DNA of 64,000 nt from Candidatus Pelagibacter sp. IMCC9063 (GTDB taxonomy: Bacteria; Pseudomonadota; Alphaproteobacteria; Pelagibacterales; Pelagibacteraceae). The notes under the pieces were generated by a model, which searched no databases, was not told where the DNA came from, and saw only the letters and a program-made list of their open reading frames with translations. Shown piece by piece: positions 57,583 to 64,000 of the stretch; positions within the stretch are counted from its first letter, which is position 1, and every line of letters starts with the position of its first letter. Both the position numbers and the translations under genes were made by a program. Location of the stretch: assembly GCF_000195085.1 (NCBI RefSeq), contig NC_015380.1, positions 606,001-670,000 of the forward strand, read 5' to 3'.

Positions 57583-59103
57583 ATGACAATTAATATAACA
57601 GCGCCAGAATTAAGAGAGTTAAAGCCAAGAATCGTAGTGTTGGGGGTTGGTGGAGCAGGAGGAAATGCAATTAACAATATGCTTGATGCTCAAATCGAGG
57701 GTGTAGAATTTTTTGCAGCCAACACAGATGCCCAGGCTTTAAAAAGTAATTTTGCAGAATGTAAAATTCAACTTGGAGCAAATTTAACTCGTGGTTTAGG
57801 TGCTGGCGCTAAGGCAGATATTGGACAAGCTGCAGCAGATGAATCAATGAATGAAATTATAAATTTATTACAAGGTGCAAATATGGTTTTTGTAACTGCT
57901 GGCATGGGAGGTGGAACAGGAACTGGAGCCGCTCCTGTGATTGCTAAAGCTGCAAAAGATTTAAATATTTTGACAGTTGGAGTTGTTACAAAACCTTTTA
58001 TGTTCGAAGGACCCGGAAGAATTAGAGTTGCAGAGAGAGGCTTGGAAGAACTAAGAAAATATTGTGATACTATGATTGTAATTCCAAATCAAAATCTTTT
58101 TAAAGTTGCAAATGAAAAAACGACTTTTCCAGATGCTTTCAAAATGGCAGACAATGTTTTGATGCAAGGCGTAAAAGGAATAACAGACTTAATTGTAAAA
58201 CCAGGTCTAATTAATTTAGATTTTGCTGATATCGAAACAGTAATGAGCGGCATGGGTAAAGCAATGATGGGAATGGGAGAGGCAGAAGGAGAAAAAAGAG
58301 CAGTAGAAGCTGCGGAAGCTGCAGTCGCAAATCCATTAATTGATGAGTATTCTCTTAAAGGAGCCAGAGGACTATTAATTAATATAACTGGAGGCAACGA
58401 CATCACTTTATTTGAAGTTGATGAAGCTGCTAACAAAATTAGAGCTGAAGTTGATCCGTCAGCTGAGATTTTAGTTGGAACAACTTTTGATGAAAATCTT
58501 GCAGGCAAATTAAGAGTGTCTATTGTTGCAACTGGTCTTAATGGAGAGGTAGCTTCAGGAAAGCCAGTAGTTAGTATGATCAGACACATACAAAATAGAA
58601 ATAATGGCTATTCAAGACCGTCTACTTTTTCCGGAAGTTATTCTTCACTCCAAACTTCCTCACTACAACCAACAACAAACGGACCTACTGCTCACATGGC
58701 AACAGAAGGTGCGACTGCATTAGACATGAATAGCTATTCAAATCAAGAGATGCAGGAAACCACCGATTCTCAAATAAACAATCAACAAGTAATTCATGAA
58801 GATGCTCAAACTGAAATTACCCCCCAAGAAAATCAGCCTGAGCATTCAGAAATGAACATAGGCGAAGATTCTCTTTTTAATGAAGAGGCTCCTACTGATT
58901 TTGTGGAAGAAAGTTTTGAAAAAGTGGAGGAAGAAACTCAGCTTTTTACAAGCGACCAAGAAGTAAACAATTCAATTTCGATAGAAGAATCGTCGAATTC
59001 AGAATCTCCAGAACAATCAATGAATGAAAATTTTTCTGAATTAAATTCTGAAGATAAAAATGATTTAGAAATACCTGCTTTTTTAAGAAGACAGACAAAC
59101 TAA
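57583..59103 (+). CDS. ftsZ: Cell division protein FtsZ
   Basis: A 506-residue tubulin-like GTPase forming the division ring. [13 protein letters not shown] begins the GTPase domain, the tubulin signature [11 protein letters not shown] is at about residues 109-119, and the T7 loop region [13 protein letters not shown] is intact. The polymerising core ends near residue 330. A Glu/Gln/Ser-rich disordered linker of about 150 residues follows, then the conserved C-terminal peptide [11 protein letters not shown] that binds FtsA/ZipA-type anchors. A clear Shine-Dalgarno (AGGGAGAT) precedes it. Position between mraZ and rsmH is unusual; ftsZ normally closes the dcw cluster. Confidence 0.97.
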   Translation: MTINITAPELRELKPRIVVLGVGGAGGNAINNMLDAQIEGVEFFAANTDAQALKSNFAECKIQLGANLTRGLGAGAKADIGQAAADESMNEIINLLQGANMVFVTAGMGGGTGTGAAPVIAKAAKDLNILTVGVVTKPFMFEGPGRIRVAERGLEELRKYCDTMIVIPNQNLFKVANEKTTFPDAFKMADNVLMQGVKGITDLIVKPGLINLDFADIETVMSGMGKAMMGMGEAEGEKRAVEAAEAAVANPLIDEYSLKGARGLLINITGGNDITLFEVDEAANKIRAEVDPSAEILVGTTFDENLAGKLRVSIVATGLNGEVASGKPVVSMIRHIQNRNNGYSRPSTFSGSYSSLQTSSLQPTTNGPTAHMATEGATALDMNSYSNQEMQETTDSQINNQQVIHEDAQTEITPQENQPEHSEMNIGEDSLFNEEAPTDFVEESFEKVEEETQLFTSDQEVNNSISIEESSNSESPEQSMNENFSELNSEDKNDLEIPAFLRRQTN

Positions 59104-59119
59104 TCATTATTGAAAATTA

Positions 59120-60133
59120 ATGTCACTGGATATGAATCCCCACTATCCAGTGATGTTAAACGAAGTCATCACCTCACTAGAGCCAAGAAGCAAAACAACC
59201 ATTGTAGATTGTACCTTTGGTTGCGGTGGGTATAGCCAAAAAATATTAGAGACCTTTCCTGACTGCAAGGTCGTTGGAATTGATAGAGATCCATCTGTAC
59301 AAGAATTTGCGACCATCTTAGAAAAAAAATTTAAAAATAGATTTTTTTTTATTAACGATAAGTTTAGCAACCTTGAAGAAATTATTAACAAACATAAAGA
59401 TGAGATTGGGTCTTTTGTGTTTGATTTTGGAATATCTTCCTTTCAATTGGATAATCATGATAGAGGATTTTCTTTTAATTCTAACATAAAGTTAGATATG
59501 AGAATGGGTAAAAACAAAATTAGTGCTTATGAGCTTTTAAATGAAGCTTCCCTAGAAGATCTTAATAGTATCATTAAGATATTTGGAGAGGATAAAGATC
59601 ACAAAAAAATTGCAAAAGAAATTGTTAGGACAAGAGATATAAAGCCAATTCATTCAACCCAAGATTTATGCAATGCAATTTTAAAAGCCAAAGGAAATAA
59701 GTATTTCAAAAAAAACCCATCTACCAAAACATTTCAGGCTATTAGAATGATTGTTAATCAGGAGCTTTCAGAAATATTTAATTCATTAACGAGAGTTATT
59801 AAAATTTGCAATCCAGACACTATAGTAACTGCGGTAACCTTCCATTCTCTTGAAGACCGAATTGTAAAAAAAATTTTTAATATCAGTAAAGATTCAGATC
59901 AAAATCCTTCTCGATACATTCCAACTACTCATCAGGAAAAAAAAGAAACATTCATTCAAAGAGTTAACAATAGGGCCTTAAAACCATCTGAGCAAGAAAT
60001 CGTATCTAACCCAAGATCAAGGTCTGCCAAGTTAAGGTCTGCTACTAAAATTGGCAAGGGTACTATAAGTATGGATAGAAAGGCATTAAAAATGGAAAGA
60101 CTTTTTCAATTAGAGGAAAAATACAATGCCTAA
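59120..60133 (+). CDS. rsmH: 16S rRNA (cytosine-1402-N4)-methyltransferase RsmH
   Basis: A 337-residue methyltransferase acting on the ribosomal P site. It has HYPVMLNEVI at the N-terminus, AdoMet motifs VDCTFGCGGYSQKIL and VVGIDRDPSVQEFA, VFDFGISSFQLD, and the closing VTFHSLEDRIVKK. It follows ftsZ by 16 bp and overlaps ftsL by 8 bp. Confidence 0.96.
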   Translation: MSLDMNPHYPVMLNEVITSLEPRSKTTIVDCTFGCGGYSQKILETFPDCKVVGIDRDPSVQEFATILEKKFKNRFFFINDKFSNLEEIINKHKDEIGSFVFDFGISSFQLDNHDRGFSFNSNIKLDMRMGKNKISAYELLNEASLEDLNSIIKIFGEDKDHKKIAKEIVRTRDIKPIHSTQDLCNAILKAKGNKYFKKNPSTKTFQAIRMIVNQELSEIFNSLTRVIKICNPDTIVTAVTFHSLEDRIVKKIFNISKDSDQNPSRYIPTTHQEKKETFIQRVNNRALKPSEQEIVSNPRSRSAKLRSATKIGKGTISMDRKALKMERLFQLEEKYNA

Positions 60134-60395
60134 AAAATATGTAGCTAGTTTATTTTTCCTATTTCTGGGCCTCATAAGTATTCATTTTTTGAAAAATGAA
60201 ACTAGAGAAATGGAGGTAAAAATAGAAAAGCTTTCTAAAAATATTTCTTATTTAAAGCAAGATTTGGAAGTGGAAAAGTTAGAGTTTTATTATCTGTCCA
60301 ACCCGGAAAGAGTATCTAAATTAGCCCAAGAGTATTTACCGAAAGATTATATCTCCTTATTCCCCAATCAATTAACTATTAATGAAAAAAAATAA
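60126..60395 (+). CDS. ftsL: FtsL-like cell division protein
   Basis: An 89-residue bitopic membrane protein. It has a short cytoplasmic start, one membrane helix (VASLFFLFLGLISIHF) and a coiled-coil (TREMEVKIEKLSKNISYLKQDL), then YLSNPERVSKLAQEYL. Primary sequence of FtsL is poorly conserved; the call relies on this layout and on position between rsmH and ftsI. It would link FtsB/FtsQ and activate FtsI/FtsW. It overlaps ftsI by 14 bp. Confidence 0.85.
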   Translation: MPKKYVASLFFLFLGLISIHFLKNETREMEVKIEKLSKNISYLKQDLEVEKLEFYYLSNPERVSKLAQEYLPKDYISLFPNQLTINEKK

Positions 60396-62064
60396 ACAAC
60401 TAAATTTGTATTTTAGTGAGCAGCCCGAGCTTGCAAAAAAAAAGAATGACGATGGCAGAAATAATATTATTATTTCTTTTTTTATTATTTTTTTTCTTAT
60501 CATTTGTCTTAGATTAGTTTTTTTAGGATTTGAAAGAAAAGCTTTTGCAGGAACAAAAAATTACGAAGGCTTATTTTATGAACGCAGAGACATTGTTGAT
60601 AACCAGGGGTCTATATTAGCAAAAAATATCAATACTTTTGACCTTGTTTTGAGAAAAAATAAAGTAAAAAATTTTGATAATGTCTTATTAAAAGTAAAAT
60701 TAAATTTTCCAGAAGTTAATATCAAATACATAAAATCAAATTACAAAGAGAAAAATACTTTAGTTTTAAAAAAAAATCTTTCTCCATCAGATTATAATAA
60801 AATAATAAACCTAGGGGAACCCTCTTTGGAGTTATTTAAGAGAGAAATAAGAATCTACCCTCATAAAAATTTATTTGCGCATATTTTGGGAAAAACAGAC
60901 TCTGATAACTATGGAATTTCCGGAATAGAAATGCATATGGATGAGCGATTAAGAGATAAATCAAAAGTAAATGTTCCTGTCGAATTGTCGTTAAATGCCA
61001 ATATTCAGTATTCAATTCATGAGGAATTAACGAAAGGGGTAAATAATTTTTCAGCTATTGGCGCAGCAGCTATTTTGATGGATGCGAATACTGGAAAGAT
61101 AATTTCTATAGTCTCCCTACCAGATGCAGATAACAATTTAAGAAATAGCAATGAGTTAAAAAATAATTTAAGTAGAGCCACCAAGGGTTTATATGAGCTG
61201 GGTTCTGTTTTTAAAACTTTTGCTATAGCAAGTGCATTAGAAAATAAAGCAATTGGTAAAGACACGATTTTTTTAAATCTCAGAAACAGAGTATATTGTG
61301 GTAAATTTCCCATTGATGAATATCGATGGGATAAGTCTAAGAAAGAACTTACAGTTCAACAAATATTAGTAAAGTCATCTAATATTGGAACAATCGAAAT
61401 TGTAAAAAAGAATGGATTAGAAAATCAACAAAATTTTTTAGAAAATTTAGAAATTTTTGACATGCCCAGACTCGAGATACCGGAGTTATCCAAATCTAAT
61501 AAAAATAGATGGGGTAAATGTAACACTTTAACCTCAGCCTATGGTCATGGGGTAAGTACAACATTATTACAATTAACAAGAGCTTATGCAGCAATTGTAA
61601 ATGGAGGGGTGCTTCTAGATTCATCAATACTTTTAAATAGCAAATTAAATAAGAAAAGAGTGATTAGTAAAGAAACAAGTGTAATTATGAATCAAATGCT
61701 AAGGGCAAACGTCGATAGAAAGAACAAAACATCAGGGAGTGGGAGAAAAGCAGATATCGTCGGATATGATGTGTTGGGTAAAACTGGAACTGCACAGAAG
61801 CCATCCAAAAAAGAAAAAGGATATTCAAAAGAAATTTTAAATGTATTTGCATCAGCTTTTCCAAGCAAAAAACCCAAATACGTATTAACTGTATTGATAG
61901 ATGAGCCAAAGGGGGCACCTCAAATTTGGAAGCATTCTAGAAGAGAGGCTGGATGGAACGCAGTTTATATAGCAGGTAAAATTATTCAAAAAATTGGCCC
62001 CAGTTTAGCCATAAACGATCTAGATTTACTTAACAATTATGCAAGTCATACAAAAAATAATTAA
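60382..62064 (+). CDS. ftsI: Peptidoglycan transpeptidase FtsI (PBP3)
   Basis: A 560-residue class B penicillin-binding protein of the septum. It has a membrane anchor (about residues 28-50, IIISFFIIFFLIICLRLVFLG), then the dimerisation domain with YERRDIVDNQGSILA. The transpeptidase domain has the catalytic serine in ELGSVFKTFAIA (SxxK), SSN in KSSNIGTIE, and KTGTAQKP. It overlaps ftsL and murE on either side. Confidence 0.96.
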   Translation: MKKNKQLNLYFSEQPELAKKKNDDGRNNIIISFFIIFFLIICLRLVFLGFERKAFAGTKNYEGLFYERRDIVDNQGSILAKNINTFDLVLRKNKVKNFDNVLLKVKLNFPEVNIKYIKSNYKEKNTLVLKKNLSPSDYNKIINLGEPSLELFKREIRIYPHKNLFAHILGKTDSDNYGISGIEMHMDERLRDKSKVNVPVELSLNANIQYSIHEELTKGVNNFSAIGAAAILMDANTGKIISIVSLPDADNNLRNSNELKNNLSRATKGLYELGSVFKTFAIASALENKAIGKDTIFLNLRNRVYCGKFPIDEYRWDKSKKELTVQQILVKSSNIGTIEIVKKNGLENQQNFLENLEIFDMPRLEIPELSKSNKNRWGKCNTLTSAYGHGVSTTLLQLTRAYAAIVNGGVLLDSSILLNSKLNKKRVISKETSVIMNQMLRANVDRKNKTSGSGRKADIVGYDVLGKTGTAQKPSKKEKGYSKEILNVFASAFPSKKPKYVLTVLIDEPKGAPQIWKHSRREAGWNAVYIAGKIIQKIGPSLAINDLDLLNNYASHTKNN

Positions 62065-63433
62065 TTCCAATAATTGCTCCGCAGATACCAGGACTCTGAG
62101 AAAAAGTGAAATTTTTTTTGATTTAGGAAGTAAAAGCAATAAAGACGGAGATTATTTTTTTAAAGCCTTAAAAAAAAAGCCATTATTTATTATAACTCAA
62201 AATCAAAAACGAAACCTATCTGGTAAAAATTTTATTATTGTAAAAAATATTTACTCTTTTTACGTTAAAAGCATTAGTCTGAAATTTAAAAAAAAGCCTA
62301 AGTATAAAATTGCAGTCACAGGTACTAATGGAAAAACGTCAGTAGCATTTTTTTATTATAAAATACTTAATCTACTTGGAATAAAAGTTGGTTCCATAGG
62401 AACTTTAGGAGTATTTGAGAACACAAAAAAAAGTAAAGGAAATTTAACCACTCCAGATTTTTTTTCTAATCACAAAAATCTAAATCATTTCTACAAAAAG
62501 AGAATTAACCATTCAATAATTGAAGCTTCCAGTCACGGCTTAAAACAAAATAGGTTAGAAAAGATTAATTTTGACTGTGGTATTTTCACAAATTTAACAC
62601 ACGATCATTTGGACTACCATCGGACTATGAAAGATTATCTAAATTCTAAATTAATCCTTTTTAAAAAACTAATTAAAAAAAATGGATTTTTAGTAACAGG
62701 GAGTGAAGTATTGGAATTTTCCCTATTGAATAAAATTTCAAAAAATAAAAAATTAAATTTATTATCTTACGGTAGAAAAGGAAATATTATAAAAATAATA
62801 TCTAGTAAGCCTAATGGTCAATTTACAAAATTAAAAATAAATATTTTGGGAAAAGTCCATACCTTGAAATTAAAGTTGATTGGAAATTTTCAAATTGAAA
62901 ATTTTTTAGCTGCCACACTTGCTTGCTATTCATCTGGTATTAGTTTTGAAAAAATATTTAGAATATGCTCTAGAATTGACAATCCTCCCGGCAGATTGCA
63001 GTTATTTAAAAAACAAAACAAAACTGTTATTATTGATTATGCACACACACCAGATGCCTTAGAAAAAACAATTATTGAAATTCAAAAATTTTTTAACAAA
63101 AAAATAAATATTGTCTTTGGTTGTGGTGGGGACAGGGATCATCAAAAAAGAAAAGCAATGGGAAAAATTGCATACAAATTATGTAACAAAATATATATAA
63201 CCGATGATAATCCGAGGTATGAAAATGCAAGAAAAATAAGAATGCAAATTAAAGCAGGGTGCCCCAACGCAATTGTAGTTCCATCTAGAAAGCAGGCAAT
63301 TAAAAGCTCTATCTCTATGCTAAATGAAGAAATCTTATTAATTGCTGGAAAAGGACACGAGGAGTTTCAGTTAATTAAGAACAAAAAAATAGCTTTTTCT
63401 GACCATCATTGCGTAACAAGATACTTAAAGTAA
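62039..63433 (+). CDS. murE: UDP-N-acetylmuramoyl-tripeptide synthetase MurE
   Basis: A 464-residue Mur ligase adding the third amino acid to the peptidoglycan stem. The ATP-binding P-loop is AVTGTNGKTSVAFFYYK, EASSHGLKQNRL and FTNLTHDHLDYHRTM follow, and the C-terminal domain has IDYAHTPDALEKT and the substrate motif DDNPRYENA. The DNPR form indicates meso-diaminopimelate as substrate. It overlaps ftsI by 26 bp; murF begins on the next base. Confidence 0.95.
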   Translation: MQVIQKIINSNNCSADTRTLRKSEIFFDLGSKSNKDGDYFFKALKKKPLFIITQNQKRNLSGKNFIIVKNIYSFYVKSISLKFKKKPKYKIAVTGTNGKTSVAFFYYKILNLLGIKVGSIGTLGVFENTKKSKGNLTTPDFFSNHKNLNHFYKKRINHSIIEASSHGLKQNRLEKINFDCGIFTNLTHDHLDYHRTMKDYLNSKLILFKKLIKKNGFLVTGSEVLEFSLLNKISKNKKLNLLSYGRKGNIIKIISSKPNGQFTKLKINILGKVHTLKLKLIGNFQIENFLAATLACYSSGISFEKIFRICSRIDNPPGRLQLFKKQNKTVIIDYAHTPDALEKTIIEIQKFFNKKINIVFGCGGDRDHQKRKAMGKIAYKLCNKIYITDDNPRYENARKIRMQIKAGCPNAIVVPSRKQAIKSSISMLNEEILLIAGKGHEEFQLIKNKKIAFSDHHCVTRYLK

Positions 63434-64000
63434 ATGAATATTAACAGTATAGATCTTCAAAAAATTTTTAATAAAGAAATTCTTAATAAAAAAATAAATA
63501 TAAATAATGTTACTATTAATAGCAAGGAGGTAACTGCCAAGTCTATTTTTTTTGCGATTAAGGGAAAAAATACTGATGGCCATTATTTTGTAAAAGAAGT
63601 AATAAAAAAAAGATCCAAAGTCATTGTTGTAAAAAATAATTTTAAAGTACCTAAAAATAATTTACATAAATTTATAAAGGTACGATCACCAATTAGATCT
63701 CTAGAAAATTTTGCAAAGTATCAAAGGCTAACATCACAAGGTAAGTTTGTGGGTATTACAGGAAGTTTTGGAAAAACAACTTTAAAATATATGCTGTCTT
63801 TTTTTCTAGAGCAATATGGGAAAACTTTCAGTTCTCCAAAATCTTTTAATAATCACTTTGGATTACCACTTTCTCTTTCCAATACTCCAAAAAATAGTCA
63901 ATTTAATATTTTTGAACTAGGTATGAGCAGTTCAAGAGAAATTGATAAATTATCTCAGATATTAAGACCAGACATTGGAGTTATTACCAACATCGGTCCA
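63434..64000 (+). CDS. murF: MurF, N-terminal part (runs off the right edge)
   Basis: The ATG at 63434 directly follows the murE stop and the frame is open to the end of the window, at least 189 residues. The N-terminus has INSKEVTAKSIFFAIKGKNTDGH, typical of the MurF UDP-MurNAc-peptide binding domain. The ATP-binding loop VGITGSFGKTTLKYML and NNHFGLPLSL follow. The last gene of peptidoglycan precursor assembly in the dcw series, it adds D-Ala-D-Ala. The rest lies outside the window. Confidence 0.92.
   Translation, partial: MNINSIDLQKIFNKEILNKKININNVTINSKEVTAKSIFFAIKGKNTDGHYFVKEVIKKRSKVIVVKNNFKVPKNNLHKFIKVRSPIRSLENFAKYQRLTSQGKFVGITGSFGKTTLKYMLSFFLEQYGKTFSSPKSFNNHFGLPLSLSNTPKNSQFNIFELGMSSSREIDKLSQILRPDIGVITNIGP

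Overview
The window looks like a contiguous piece of the chromosome of a streamlined, very AT-rich alphaproteobacterium (roughly 30% G+C by eye), most likely a free-living marine one of SAR11/AEGEAN-169 (HIMB59) type. The lineage call is an inference. It rests on the alphaproteobacterial gene orders (DUF721-dsbA-smc next to mutY, ccrM-rnhB, lgt-midA-pgeF, prs-rplY-pth-ychF, SDR-folB-uvrC-pgsA, yqeY-dnaG-rpoD, rnpB-mraZ), a split atpF'/atpF pair, a CcrM-type methylase, a carotenoid-to-retinal cassette and almost no intergenic DNA. I see no mobile element, prophage, CRISPR array or defence island. Every stretch longer than about 300 bases is accounted for by a gene or an RNA.

Layout. 1-7.3 kb: the end of thrC, then a leftward operon crtI-crtB-crtY-blh-ispH-thrB-rnhA, which covers phytoene to lycopene to beta-carotene to retinal plus the last MEP-pathway enzyme. 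No opsin and no crtE are in view. 7.3-13.6 kb: a small CDGSH Fe-S protein and the leftward run DUF721-dsbA-smc-atpI-atpB-atpE-atpF'-atpF (the F0 part of ATP synthase only). 13.6-23.4 kb: mutY, a flavin monooxygenase, ccrM, rnhB, a UDG-like protein, a TPR protein, ispE, tRNA-Gln, a short CCA-adding enzyme, greA, hemF and trmL. 23.5-26.1 kb: petABC (cytochrome bc1). 26.1-34.5 kb: a long leftward series marR-ompR/envZ-lgt-midA-pgeF-prs-rplY-pth-ychF. 34.6-41.2 kb: ilvE, pgsA, uvrC, folB, a pteridine-reductase-like SDR and uvrB. 41.2-49.4 kb: an aspartate aminotransferase, trxB, an ELM1-like/2OG-oxygenase pair, carB and carA. 49.5-56.6 kb: yqeY-dnaG-rpoD, tRNA-Ile2(CAT), an EamA transporter, mlaC, mlaA and ampD. 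56.6-64 kb: rnpB and the division/cell-wall cluster mraZ-ftsZ-rsmH-ftsL-ftsI-murE-murF (the last runs off the window).

Five genes (crtB, ccrM, pgeF, midA, uvrC) are each broken by a single-base indel inside a run of 8-12 A on the coding strand. Changing the run by one A restores a full-length, family-typical protein every time. This is either homopolymer error in the sequence or a real population of slippage-dependent genes. Other items worth attention are an SMC with no recognisable hinge, a DnaG primase that has lost three of its four zinc ligands, a cysteine-free family-4 UDG relative, a CCA enzyme missing its C-terminal half, ftsZ moved to the head of the dcw cluster behind a textbook MraZ operator, and convergent gene pairs that overlap or nearly touch, leaving no room for terminators.
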